A stretch of DNA of 64,000 nt from Bacteroides sp. (GTDB taxonomy: Bacteria > Bacteroidota > Bacteroidia > Bacteroidales > Bacteroidaceae). The translations under genes and the position numbers were made by a program. The notes beneath the pieces were generated by a model. The model was not told where the DNA came from. It made no database searches and saw only the letters and a list, made by a program, of their open reading frames with translations. Numbering within the stretch: position 1 is the first letter of the stretch; every line of letters begins with the position of its first letter. Below, in pieces: positions 44,123-52,526 of this stretch. The stretch spans positions 1 to 64,000 of the forward strand of contig JALCME010000004.1 of NCBI GenBank assembly GCA_022648295.1, in the 5' to 3' direction.

Positions 44123-44539
44123 TTACTTCTGATCTTCCGGCGGGCGTGTAGCTAATACCATTTTAAAATGATTCTCATTAGCAATATTCAACACCTTTAC
44201 TATTTCCCGGTAAGGAACTGTTTCATCAGCATATAAAGCGACATACATATCGGGCTCCTTCGCTGCACAGCTCTGCAAGAAAGGAGCTAAATCTTGTAAA
44301 TCCAAAGCCTGTTCCTTATCATTTCCAAACGCGGCATAAAAATTTAAATCCTTATCAATTATAACCCGCGTCAATGGTTTGGCAGAAGTTTGCTGTTTTC
44401 CTTGTGGCAACAACACCTTAATGGCATTCGGCGAAACCATCGTGGAAGTAATCATAAAGAAAATCAATAAGAGGAAGATGACGTCCGTCATGGATGCCAT
44501 ACTAAAATTGGGCGATATCTTTGCTCTACGATGTAACAC
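44123..44539 (-). CDS. exbD: ExbD/TolR-family biopolymer transport protein
   Basis: A 138-residue protein with a short cytoplasmic tail, one membrane helix (about 18-40, MTDVIFLLLIFFMITSTMVS) with the proton-path Asp19, and a periplasmic domain (about 45-138). The segment LPQGKQQTS and the domain pattern IDKDLNFYAAF ... ALYADETVPYREIVKVLNIA fit ExbD/TolR. It forms the proton channel with ExbB, encoded 26 bp upstream, and works with the TonB-like protein encoded 57 bp downstream. Confidence 0.94.
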   Translation of the reverse strand: MLHRRAKISPNFSMASMTDVIFLLLIFFMITSTMVSPNAIKVLLPQGKQQTSAKPLTRVIIDKDLNFYAAFGNDKEQALDLQDLAPFLQSCAAKEPDMYVALYADETVPYREIVKVLNIANENHFKMVLATRPPEDQK

Positions 44540-44565
44540 GAAACTTTATATTTTATAATTTGACA

Positions 44566-45285
44566 TTACTTCTGTGCCGGTTCGTTCAGAAGATCCATAA
44601 ACTCCATCGTTTTAGATTCCATCTTATTCACCATGCCATCAACCAAAGTTACCAAATAATTATAGGCAAACATCGCAATAATACCAACAATCAATCCGCC
44701 TACCGTGGTAATCATAGCTTCATAGATACCACCGGAGAGTAATGTTATATCAATGTTATTGCCAGCCTTGGACATTTCAAAGAAAGCCCGTACCATACCA
44801 GTCACCGTACCCAAAAAGCCTATCATCGGAGCTCCTCCGGCAATAGTAGCCATAACGGTCAACCCTTTCTCCAACTTAGCCACTTCAATGTTACCGACAT
44901 TCTCTATAGCAGCCTGCACATCGTTGACCGGTCGTCCTAAACGGCTGATACCTTTTTCTATCATGCGTGCCGAAGGAGTATTCACGCTACGGCAATATGA
45001 TACAGCTGCTTTAATCTCTCCTTCCAGAATATAATCCTTTATCTTATCCATAAACATCGGATCCTCTTTACCAGCTTTCCTGATAGCATAGTTCCGTTCG
45101 AATAAAATATAAAAGCATAAAACGGATAAAAGGGCGAGAATAATCATGATCCATCCCCCTTTGATAGCCATACTCCACAAATTCATTTGTTCAGGAGTTG
45201 CTACCGGAGTCAAAACAGGATTTGAGCCGGCGATAGAATCGGTCAGTGCCGGAGCTACTTGAGCCAATAAGCATATTAAATTCAT
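44566..45285 (-). CDS. exbB: MotA/TolQ/ExbB proton channel family protein
   Basis: A 239-residue inner-membrane protein. An N-terminal hydrophobic segment (LICLLAQVAPALT) is followed by a helix at about 37-60 (WIMIILALLSVLCFYILFER), a cytoplasmic loop, and the paired helices carrying the signature LEKGLTVMATIAGGAPMIGFLGTVTGMVRAF and TTVGGLIVGIIAMFAYNYLV. This is the pentameric stator that, with ExbD, uses the proton gradient to drive the TonB-like protein. Its ATG overlaps the last base of pdxJ (shared position 45285), pointing to translational coupling. Confidence 0.94.
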   Translation of the reverse strand: MNLICLLAQVAPALTDSIAGSNPVLTPVATPEQMNLWSMAIKGGWIMIILALLSVLCFYILFERNYAIRKAGKEDPMFMDKIKDYILEGEIKAAVSYCRSVNTPSARMIEKGISRLGRPVNDVQAAIENVGNIEVAKLEKGLTVMATIAGGAPMIGFLGTVTGMVRAFFEMSKAGNNIDITLLSGGIYEAMITTVGGLIVGIIAMFAYNYLVTLVDGMVNKMESKTMEFMDLLNEPAQK

Positions 45286-45998
45286 TAGCGAAGACAGTTT
45301 TTATATTCGTTAATAGTACGTTCCAATCCCAGATACAATGCATCGCTTATCAATGCATGTCCTATGGACACTTCGTCCAACCAAGGTATATTTTGATAAA
45401 GATAATGTAAATTCACCAAGTTCAAGTCATGACCGGCATTCAGGCCTATACCAAGACTACGTGCCACTTTGGCTGCTTCCAGAAAGGGAGCCAAAGCACC
45501 TTCCTTATTCTTCACATAACCAGAGGCATAAGGTTCCGTATAGAGTTCAACCCGGTCCGCACCGGCCTTGGCAGCATATTCGATCATTCCCGAATCAGCG
45601 GAAACAAATACCGAAGTACGTATTCCTACCTGATTAAAAGCATCCAGCACTTCACTTAAAAAAGAAAAGTTCTTTTTCGTATCCCATCCCGCATTAGAAG
45701 TCAGTTGGGCAGGCGTATCCGGTACCAGTGTCACCTGATGAGGCTTAACCTTTAACACCAAATCTATAAAATCAGGGGAAGGGTATCCCTCTATATTAAA
45801 CTCCGTCCGTAATAACGGACGCAAGTCATAAACATCACTCCGGCGGATATGCCGTTCATCAGGACGAGGGTGTACCGTAATACCTTCAGCTCCAAAGTTT
45901 TCACAATCCAGTGCCACTTTTACAACGTTAGGAACATCGCCTCCACGAGCATTACGTAGTGTCGCTACTTTATTTATATTTACACTTAACTTAGTCAT
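45285..45998 (-). CDS. pdxJ: Pyridoxine 5'-phosphate synthase
   Basis: Condenses 3-amino-2-oxopropyl phosphate with deoxyxylulose 5-phosphate in the DXP-dependent route to vitamin B6. TIM-barrel protein of 237 residues. Motifs: [36 protein letters not shown] (substrate Arg/His), [34 protein letters not shown], and [16 protein letters not shown] [14 protein letters not shown] near the end. With the Met at 45998 the N-terminus matches the family; an upstream in-frame start would add 29 hydrophobic residues and lies beyond the -7 box at 46020-46027. First gene of the minus-strand run, divergent from nadK. Confidence 0.97.
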   Translation of the reverse strand: MTKLSVNINKVATLRNARGGDVPNVVKVALDCENFGAEGITVHPRPDERHIRRSDVYDLRPLLRTEFNIEGYPSPDFIDLVLKVKPHQVTLVPDTPAQLTSNAGWDTKKNFSFLSEVLDAFNQVGIRTSVFVSADSGMIEYAAKAGADRVELYTEPYASGYVKNKEGALAPFLEAAKVARSLGIGLNAGHDLNLVNLHYLYQNIPWLDEVSIGHALISDALYLGLERTINEYKNCLR

Positions 45999-46019
45999 TG
46001 TTTGATCTATAGTTTGGTA

Positions 46020-46027
46020 CAAAAGTA
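46020..46027 (-). promoter_or_regulatory. -7 element for pdxJ
   Basis: Leftward TACTTTTG (46027-46020) agrees with TAnnTTTG and lies 21 bp before the pdxJ ATG. No convincing -33 element is seen at the usual distance. The divergent nadK gene has no equally clear box. Confidence 0.5.
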
Positions 46028-46101
46028 CAAATAATCGCAATACAATGGCTGTTATTGAGAAAAAAATACCATATTTGCAATTCATTAAGAAAGGATTTAT
46101 A

Positions 46102-46977
46102 ATGAAATTTGCAATATTTGGAAATGTTCACCAAGCAAAGAAACCTATTATTTATATGGAGACTTTGCTTCGTCTACTGGAAGAGCGCGATGCACAAGTT
46201 TGCATATGCAAAGAATTCTACGAATTTCTAACCTTGAATTTGCATTTACAATTGTCTCCATCCATTGATTTGTTCGAAGGAAATGACTTCACAGCCGATA
46301 TGGCTATCAGCATGGGTGGTGACGGAACTTTCTTAAAAGCCTCCAACCGCGTAGGGCAAAAGAACATCCCCATCTTAGGCATTAACACCGGAAGGCTTGG
46401 TTTTCTGGCAGACATCTCCCCGGAAGAAATAGAAGAAACCTTAGATGAAATCTATAATAATCACTATAAGGTAGAGGAACACAGCGTACTGCAACTGCAA
46501 TGTGAAGATCCGAACTTGATGAAATCGCCTTATGCACTTAATGATATTGCCATACTAAAGCGCGACAGCTCTTCGATGATAAGCATCCATACGTTTATCA
46601 ACGGCGTTCCCCTAACCACGTATCAGGCAGACGGTCTAATCATATCCACTCCCACTGGCTCCACTGCCTACTCTTTAAGCGTGGGTGGACCGATTATCGT
46701 TCCCAATAGTAAAACCATAGCCATCACTCCTGTAGCTCCCCATAGCCTCAACGTACGTCCCATTGTTATTTGTGATGACTGGGAAGTCACCCTGGAAGTG
46801 GAAAGCCGCAGTCATAACTTTCTTGTTGCCATTGACGGAAGCAGCGAAACCTGCAAAGAAACAACACGTCTGTCCATATCACGCGCCGACTACACGGTAA
46901 AAGTGATAAAGCGTTTCAATCATTCCTTCTTCGATACACTAAGAAATAAAATGATGTGGGGAGCAGACATCAGATAA
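46102..46977 (+). CDS. nadK: NAD kinase
   Basis: Phosphorylates NAD to NADP; cytoplasmic, 291 residues as usual. The N-terminal domain starts [15 protein letters not shown]. The catalytic GGDG motif is in [16 protein letters not shown], with [15 protein letters not shown] following, [35 protein letters not shown] (the NE/D and GSTAY nucleotide-binding region) and [15 protein letters not shown]. The ATG at 46102 is preferred; an ORF start 19 codons upstream adds unrelated residues. It is divergent from pdxJ, the standard Bacteroides arrangement. It is followed by a 935-bp gene-free region. Confidence 0.96.
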   Translation: MKFAIFGNVHQAKKPIIYMETLLRLLEERDAQVCICKEFYEFLTLNLHLQLSPSIDLFEGNDFTADMAISMGGDGTFLKASNRVGQKNIPILGINTGRLGFLADISPEEIEETLDEIYNNHYKVEEHSVLQLQCEDPNLMKSPYALNDIAILKRDSSSMISIHTFINGVPLTTYQADGLIISTPTGSTAYSLSVGGPIIVPNSKTIAITPVAPHSLNVRPIVICDDWEVTLEVESRSHNFLVAIDGSSETCKETTRLSISRADYTVKVIKRFNHSFFDTLRNKMMWGADIR

Positions 46978-47074
46978 TTAAAATCTCCATCTCTTCTTTA
47001 CCCCACGAAAAGAATCACATGATGCAGGAACAAATATGCGCAATCCTCTCTTACCCGGAGTTTCTGCACAAGTT

Positions 47075-47158
47075 GTCGTCACTTCGTCACTCGCAACAGT
47101 AATGCAATCTATATCAAAGCATTATCGAGTGACGACAAGCGTGACGGCAAGTGACGAC
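47075..47158. repeat. Nested inverted repeats of GTCGTCACT/GTGACGAC type
   Basis: GTCGTCACTT (47075-47084) is complementary to AAGTGACGAC (47149-47158), and CGTCACTCG (47085-47093) to CGAGTGACG (47126-47134); a further GTGACGG copy lies at 47141-47147, and CCGTCACTCC follows at 47169-47178 before a run of T. The remainder of the gap from 46978 to 47503 shows no gene on either strand. Confidence 0.65.
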
Positions 47159-47503
47159 AAAGGGTTTTCCGTCACTCCTTTTTTTTCATATATTTACATA
47201 AAAAGTACATAACATACTCATTAATAACACATAAGAGCATTATTAATAAAACTCCCCTAAGAAGCATACAAAACCCCTTATCTTAGGCAGAAAACTAAAG
47301 ATTCAGGCTTTTTTCTATTAAAAACATCTCTATATAAACACAATAAGCCCATTTTTTAGCCAATACATGGTGTAACCTATCAATCACCCCCCATTAAAGG
47401 CGAAGATTCCGTCAGTAATGAAGGACATTTGTTCCATCACCTATTTGTATTTGTCACGAATACGAAGAAAAAATACGACGATACATAAAACAAAACTTCG
47501 GCC

Positions 47504-47579
47504 CACAACTGTGGGCTCTTGGGGGGACAACTGTGGGCCCGAGAGCCCACAACTGTAAACCGGCGGGCCCACAGCTGTG
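47504..47579. repeat. Array of four 10-bp palindromes at exact 22-bp period (array 2)
   Basis: Units at 47504-47513 (CACAACTGTG), 47526-47535 (GACAACTGTG), 47548-47557 (CACAACTGTA) and 47570-47579 (CACAGCTGTG). Centres are exactly 22 bp apart with 12-bp spacers that are GC-rich and partly complementary (GGCCCGAGAGCC between units 2 and 3). First and last units extend to GCCCACAACTGTGGGC and GCCCACAGCTGTGGGC. Unit number, period and spacer length are the same as in array 1 at 3792-3867, 43.7 kb away. From here to the mdh terminator nothing else is seen. Confidence 0.88.
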
Positions 47580-47851
47580 GGCTTAAGAATTGTCACAGTA
47601 AAAAGCAAAAAAAGTGAAAGCTTTTCAGATAAAAGTAATCTTATGCTTTTCCTTTTCGGACATACAGTGAGCTATCTAAAACTTAATAGGGAACAGCTAG
47701 TATAGCTATAACTAAGAAAACAGAAGTTTGATTCGAATGATGCACCTAATAATAAGCTGAAAATAAGATAACGTAAAGATAGAGTACTTCCCTTCTATGA
47801 ACTTATAGCGATTTAATTCACGACATCCCCGCTAACGTCTTTAAAGTGGAT

Positions 47852-47887
47852 AAAAAAAGCTGCTCCGACAAATGATGCCGGAGCAGC
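47852..47887 (-). terminator. Rho-independent terminator of mdh
   Basis: On the minus strand GCTGCTCCG (47887-47879) pairs perfectly with CGGAGCAGC (47867-47859), followed by seven T (47858-47852), 26 bp after the mdh stop. Confidence 0.92.
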
Positions 47888-47912
47888 CCTATTAACTGGG
47901 AACAAGATCAAC

Positions 47913-48854
47913 TTATAGTGCCCCTACTTCTTTTAAAGCAGCATTCGTTTTATGAACAGCTGCTGCACTGGCAGCAAATTTTGCTTTCTCATCTGCATTC
48001 AACTTCAACTCAACGATCTTTTCGATACCGTTTTTGCCCAATACAACAGGAACACCAATGCAAAGATCAGATTCACCGTACTCTCCTTCAAGATATACAG
48101 AGCAAGGAATCATTTTCTTCTGATTATGAATAATAGACTCAACAACATAAGCCCCTGCCGCACCCGGTGCATACCAAGCAGAAGTGCCAAGCAACTTAGT
48201 AAGAGTAGCACCACCTACCATAGTCGATGCAACTACCTCATTCAATTTCTCTTCGCTCAACAAGTCAGCTACCGGCTGGCCTTTGTAAGTAGCTAAACGA
48301 GCCAACGGAATCATAGTCGTATCTCCGTGACCGCCAATAACCATACCTTCTACCTCGTTAGCGTTGCAACCTAAAGCCTGAGAAAGGAAGTATTTGAAAC
48401 GAGAGCTATCCAAAGCGCCACCCATACCAATTATGCGGTTTTTAGGAATACCCAATGACTTTAAAGATAAATAAGTCATAGTATCCATAGGGTTGGATAT
48501 AACAACAAGAATTGCATTAGGTGAATATTTCAGGATGTTCTGAGCAACCGACTTCACAATGCCGGCATTAACTCCGATCAATTCTTCACGGGTCATGCCA
48601 GGTTTACGGGGAATACCGGATGTGATGACAACCACATCAGAATTTGCAGTTTTTGCATAATCATTGGTACATCCCACAACTGTAGTGTCAAAGCCCAACA
48701 GTTGAGCAGTTTGCATCATATCCATTGCCTTACCTTCTGAAACGCCTTCTTTAACATCCAGCATTACCACCTCGTCAGCCACTTCATTAAAGGCTAACAC
48801 ATTAGCGCATGTAGCACCTACGTTACCTGCACCTACTACGGTTACTTTTGACAT
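47913..48854 (-). CDS. mdh: Malate dehydrogenase
   Basis: NAD-dependent interconversion of malate and oxaloacetate, 313 residues, of the LDH-like MDH type common in Bacteroidetes. Motifs: VTVVGAGNVGATCANVLA (nucleotide loop), VVVITSGIPRKPGMTREELI, ILVVISNPMDTMTYLSLK, RIIGMGGALDSSRFKYFL, VIGGHGDTTMIPL with the catalytic His, and IPCSVYLEGEYGESDLCIGV. The start at MSKVTVVGAG is supported by the promoter -7 box 40 bp upstream; a longer in-frame start would overlap that promoter. A single gene with its own promoter and terminator. It works with fumarase (window start) in the reductive TCA branch. Confidence 0.97.
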   Translation of the reverse strand: MSKVTVVGAGNVGATCANVLAFNEVADEVVMLDVKEGVSEGKAMDMMQTAQLLGFDTTVVGCTNDYAKTANSDVVVITSGIPRKPGMTREELIGVNAGIVKSVAQNILKYSPNAILVVISNPMDTMTYLSLKSLGIPKNRIIGMGGALDSSRFKYFLSQALGCNANEVEGMVIGGHGDTTMIPLARLATYKGQPVADLLSEEKLNEVVASTMVGGATLTKLLGTSAWYAPGAAGAYVVESIIHNQKKMIPCSVYLEGEYGESDLCIGVPVVLGKNGIEKIVELKLNADEKAKFAASAAAVHKTNAALKEVGAL

Positions 48855-48894
48855 AATTTCTAAGTTTTTGTTTATATGCGTTATAAAGTTGGGA

Positions 48895-48902
48895 CAAAAG
48901 TA
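48895..48902 (-). promoter_or_regulatory. -7 element for mdh
   Basis: Leftward TACTTTTG (48902-48895), with TTTC 20 bp further upstream (48926-48923) as a possible -33. The transcript would have a 5' leader of about 35 bases. Confidence 0.55.
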
Positions 48903-48997
48903 CAACGACCGGAGTAATTAAAGAAAATTTTCCGTAATAAATTTAGTTAAATGATTAATTACTTTCAATTCGCCTTTAACTATTAGTAATTTATGAC

Positions 48998-49005
48998 TAT
49001 TTTTG
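48998..49005 (+). promoter_or_regulatory. -7 element for the coiled-coil protein gene
   Basis: TATTTTTG fits TAnnTTTG and lies 45 bp before the ATG. The -33 region has CTTTAAC around 48974, a poor match. Confidence 0.4.
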
Positions 49006-49050
49006 CAGCCGGAATAGACCTAAATCCTCATTTTTTATAGTATAACGGAA

Positions 49051-49926
49051 ATGACTAATAAGAACAAACTTCTCATTATAATAAGCACTATTTTAGTATT
49101 GCTTCTGATCGGACTTACAGTACTATTATTATCGGAGAAACAAACAAATAAAGAACTGACCCAAGAATTTCAGTTAGATAAAGAAGACCTGGAAAATCAA
49201 TATACCGACTTTGCCAAACAATACGATGAACTCAAAATGACCGTGTCCAACGATTCCCTTTCCAATCTGTTGGAACAAGAACAAATTAAAACTCAACGCC
49301 TCTTGGAAGAATTACGCACGGTAAAAAGTAGCAATGCAACCGAAATCAGACGTTTAAAAAATGAACTTGCTACCCTACGTAAAGTGATGATAGGATATAT
49401 TAACCAAATAGATTCTTTAAACAGACTCACCACCCATCAAAAGGAAGTCATAGCAGAAGTCACCAGAAAGTACAATAATGCTTCCAAACGTATTGACAAT
49501 CTTGCAGAGGAGAAGAGTAAACTCAATAAAAAAGTTACATTGGCAGCGCAATTGGACGCTACCAATATTACTATTCAGGCTTTAAACAAACGGAATAAAA
49601 AAGCGAAAAGAGTAAAAGACGTAGTGAAATTTAAAATTGATTTCGCTATTGTAAAGAACATTACCGCCGAAACCGGTGAACGTACGTTATATATCCGCAT
49701 CACTAAACCCGATAACGATGTATTAACGAAAAACGCTTCCAATACATTTCCTTATGAGAATAGACAGTTGACCTACTCCATCAAAAAGTACATTGAATAT
49801 ACCGGAGAAGAGCAGAATGTAACGGTCTATTGGAATGTGGAAGAATACTTATATGCAGGCACTTATCGTACAGATATTTTTGAAGACGGTAACCTTATCG
49901 GATCACAAACCTTCTCATTAGACTAA
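49051..49926 (+). CDS. Membrane-anchored coiled-coil protein, unknown function
   Basis: A 291-residue protein that I cannot assign to a characterised family. It has a short basic N-terminus, one membrane helix (about 7-28, LLIIISTILVLLLIGLTVLL), a long alpha-helical coiled coil (about 30-185, rich in E, K, L, Q), and a C-terminal globular part (about 190-291) of beta character: FKIDFAIVKNITAETGERTL, YIRITKPDNDVL and VTVYWNVEEYLYAGTY. The topology should be one helix in the inner membrane with the coiled coil and C-terminal domain in the periplasm. Similar proteins are widespread in Bacteroides as 'hypothetical protein'. It is upstream of the TolC efflux operon but has its own promoter, as does that operon. 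Confidence 0.8.
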   Translation: MTNKNKLLIIISTILVLLLIGLTVLLLSEKQTNKELTQEFQLDKEDLENQYTDFAKQYDELKMTVSNDSLSNLLEQEQIKTQRLLEELRTVKSSNATEIRRLKNELATLRKVMIGYINQIDSLNRLTTHQKEVIAEVTRKYNNASKRIDNLAEEKSKLNKKVTLAAQLDATNITIQALNKRNKKAKRVKDVVKFKIDFAIVKNITAETGERTLYIRITKPDNDVLTKNASNTFPYENRQLTYSIKKYIEYTGEEQNVTVYWNVEEYLYAGTYRTDIFEDGNLIGSQTFSLD

Positions 49927-49940
49927 AAATAATTATTTTT

Positions 49941-49971
49941 TTTGTTATCTCACTAAAAGCCTATATATTTG
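49941..49971 (+). promoter_or_regulatory. Promoter of the TolC-HlyD-permease operon
   Basis: TTTG (49941-49944), exactly 19 bp, then TATATTTG (49964-49971): a full match to the Bacteroides consensus, the best in the window. The 5' leader to the TolC ATG would be about 60 bases. Confidence 0.75.
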
Positions 49972-50038
49972 CATTGTTGTTTATGCAATTATTGCTTCAT
50001 ATACGGTCCTGCTTTCATCACTCTAACGCTTAAACACG

Positions 50039-51526
50039 ATGAAGAAACTTATTTATTTCATTTGGCTAATCTATTTAGTCACCCCTATCAGTGCCCAAGA
50101 ACTTCTGAGCCTGGATAGTTGTAGGACATTAGCCATCGCCAACAACAAGGAGATACGGATTAGTCAGGAAAAAATCAAATCGGCCCATTACCAGAAAAAA
50201 GCAGCCTTTACCAATTATCTTCCTAATATTTCTGCAACCGGAGGCTATATGCATAGCCAAAAAGAGTTATCCCTGCTAAGCAACGCACAAAAAAGCGCAT
50301 TAGGATCCATCGGCAACCAAATGAGCAGTGCTATGCAAAACGGCATTCAAGGACTTTTAACCCAAATGCCGGAGCTGACACAAGACCCTCAATTTATGGG
50401 AATCATTCAGGCATTAAGCAGTACAGATCTGGCAACCCCGCTCAACAAATTAGGAAATTCGTTAGTGGATGCATTCCGCACCGATACACGTAACATCTAT
50501 GCCGGGGGCATAACACTAACGCAACCGCTCTATGTAGGTGGCAAAATACGAGCTTACAACAAAATTACAAAATATGCTGAACAACTGGCTCGACAACAGC
50601 ATAACACAGACTTACAAGATGTGATTCTCAGCACAGACCAGGCTTATTGGCAAGTTGTTTCCTTGGCCAGTAAAAAGAAATTAGCGGAAAATTATCTCAA
50701 GTTGCTTGAAAAGTTAGAAAGTGATATAAACAAAATGCTAACAGAAGGCTTCACAACCCGTTCGGACGAACTTTCGGTAAAAGTAAAGGTAAACGAAGCA
50801 GAAATGGTACTGACTAAAGTGGAAGACGGATTAAGCCTTTCCAAAATGTTGCTATGCCAACTGTGTGGACTGGATTTGAGTAAGCCCATAACACTAAAAG
50901 ATGAAGAGGTTGAAGATTTGAGCCTTACTCCGGCAGCAACGAAAGATATCAATATGGAAGCTGTTTATAGCACCCGGCCGGAAATACGCAGCTTAGAATT
51001 AGCCAATCAGATATATAAGCAAAAGATAAATGTAACCCGTTCCGAGTATTTACCCTCCGTTGCTTTAATGGGTAGTTATATGGCAACCAATCCATCCGTA
51101 TTCAATGGATATGAAAAAAAGTTCAAAGGGATGTGGAATATAGGGATTATGGTGCAAGTTCCTGTATGGCACTGGGGAGAAGGGATATATAAAGTAAAAG
51201 CAGCCAAAGCGGAAGCTCGCATCACCCAATACCAACTAGACGATACGAAAGAAAAGATAGAACTTCAAGTTAATCAATCGGCTTTTAAGGTGAACGAGGC
51301 TACCAAGAAACTTATTATGGCAAATAAGAATTTGGAAAAAGCAGATGAGAACCTGCGTTGCGCCAATCTTGGATTCAAAGAAGGTGTCATTACCGCCAGC
51401 AATGTACTCGAAGCACATACTGCATGGCTTTCTGCCCAATCGGAGAAAATTGACGCCCAAATTGACGTAAAACTAACTGAGGTTTATTTACAAAAAGCAT
51501 TGGGACAATTGAATATCAATAACTAA
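50039..51526 (+). CDS. TolC-family outer membrane efflux protein
   Basis: A 495-residue protein: signal peptide (to SAQ, residue 21), then the two-fold helical OEP architecture (LLSLDSCRTLAIANNKEIRI at the start, TQPLYVGGKIRAYNKITKY in the barrel region, ending with LTEVYLQKALGQLNI). A repeat unit with VPVWHWGEGIYKVKAAKAEA marks the second half. It forms the trimeric outer-membrane duct of an efflux or type I export pump. The next genes, 12 bp and less apart, encode the adaptor and two permeases. A segment of about 50 residues around 80-150 rich in Q, M and S (SALGSIGNQMSSAMQNGIQG) is an insertion compared with compact TolC proteins. Confidence 0.94.
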   Translation: MKKLIYFIWLIYLVTPISAQELLSLDSCRTLAIANNKEIRISQEKIKSAHYQKKAAFTNYLPNISATGGYMHSQKELSLLSNAQKSALGSIGNQMSSAMQNGIQGLLTQMPELTQDPQFMGIIQALSSTDLATPLNKLGNSLVDAFRTDTRNIYAGGITLTQPLYVGGKIRAYNKITKYAEQLARQQHNTDLQDVILSTDQAYWQVVSLASKKKLAENYLKLLEKLESDINKMLTEGFTTRSDELSVKVKVNEAEMVLTKVEDGLSLSKMLLCQLCGLDLSKPITLKDEEVEDLSLTPAATKDINMEAVYSTRPEIRSLELANQIYKQKINVTRSEYLPSVALMGSYMATNPSVFNGYEKKFKGMWNIGIMVQVPVWHWGEGIYKVKAAKAEARITQYQLDDTKEKIELQVNQSAFKVNEATKKLIMANKNLEKADENLRCANLGFKEGVITASNVLEAHTAWLSAQSEKIDAQIDVKLTEVYLQKALGQLNINN

Positions 51527-51537
51527 ATCGGAAATAA

Positions 51538-52524
51538 ATGGATACCAAATCACAAAACACTAACATGCTATTGGCCTTTCTGGCATTAACAGCCATCATA
51601 GTGGTTGTAGCCATAGCAGGATTCTTCATATTACGAAAGGAACCGGAGATCGTACAAGGTCAGGCTGAGGTAACCGAGTACAGGGTATCAAGCAAAGTAC
51701 CGGGACGAATTCTTGAGTTTCGGGTAAAAGAAGGTCAGCATGTACAGGCGGGTGACACACTTGCCATACTTGAAGCACCAGACGTAAGGGCTAAGCTGGA
51801 ACAGGCCCGCGCTGCCGAAGCTGCGGCACAGGCTCAGAATGAAAAAGCCTTGAAAGGAGCCCGGGAAGAACAAATACAAACAGCATACGAAATATGGCAA
51901 AAGGCGAAAGCCGGCCGCGCTATAGCAGAAAAATCATATAAACGTGTAAAGAATCTGGCAGAACAAGGAGTCATGTCCGCTCAAAAGCTGGATGAAGTAA
52001 CCGCACAACGGGATGCAGCCATTGCTACCGAAAAAGCAGCAAAAGCTCAATACGATATGGCTAAAAACGGAGCGGAACGAGAGGATAAAGCGACAGCCGC
52101 TGCTTTGGTGGAACGTGCTAAAGGAGCTGTATCCGAAGTAGAATCTTATATTAAGGAGACCTACCTGACCGCCCAAACCGAAGGAGAAGTATCCGAAATC
52201 TTTCCGGAAGCAGGAGAATTAGTAGGTACAGGTGCTCCTATTATGAACATATCCGTACTCAACGACATGTGGGTTACATTCAACATTCGGGAAGATTTAT
52301 TGAAAGGACTAACCGTAGGTACAAAGTTTGAAGCCTATATTCCTGCATTGGACAAACAGATCAATCTGAAAGTAAGCTATATGAAAGACCTCGGCACATA
52401 CGCAGTATGGAAAGCAACCAAACCCACCGGGGAATATGATCTGAAAACATTTGAAGTAAAAGCAATTCCCGAAAACGACATAGAAGGATTACGACCCGGA
52501 ATGTCTGTTATACTAAAGAAATAA
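51538..52524 (+). CDS. HlyD-family periplasmic adaptor
   Basis: A 328-residue membrane fusion protein: one N-terminal helix (about 9-31), a first half lipoyl domain (TEYRVSSKVPGRILEFRVKE then GQHVQAGDTLAILEAPDV), a helical hairpin rich in Ala/Glu/Lys (about 80-205), the second lipoyl half (AQTEGEVSEIFPEAGELVGTG) and a beta-barrel domain (MWVTFNIREDLLKGL ... GMSVIL). It bridges the TolC protein and the inner-membrane permeases. Its arrangement is the YbhG/EmrA-like type that goes with ABC-2 permeases. It lies between TolC and permease genes with gaps of 11 and 2 bp. Confidence 0.94.
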   Translation: MDTKSQNTNMLLAFLALTAIIVVVAIAGFFILRKEPEIVQGQAEVTEYRVSSKVPGRILEFRVKEGQHVQAGDTLAILEAPDVRAKLEQARAAEAAAQAQNEKALKGAREEQIQTAYEIWQKAKAGRAIAEKSYKRVKNLAEQGVMSAQKLDEVTAQRDAAIATEKAAKAQYDMAKNGAEREDKATAAALVERAKGAVSEVESYIKETYLTAQTEGEVSEIFPEAGELVGTGAPIMNISVLNDMWVTFNIREDLLKGLTVGTKFEAYIPALDKQINLKVSYMKDLGTYAVWKATKPTGEYDLKTFEVKAIPENDIEGLRPGMSVILKK

Positions 52525-52526
52525 GA

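Noticed and set aside
47720-47745. GATTCGAATGATGCACC resembling a tRNA T-loop end
   Set aside because: No matching acceptor, D or anticodon arms upstream; not a tRNA.
48670-48685. CCACAACTGTAG inside mdh, similar to the palindrome units
   Set aside because: A single copy inside conserved coding sequence with no 22-bp neighbours; chance.
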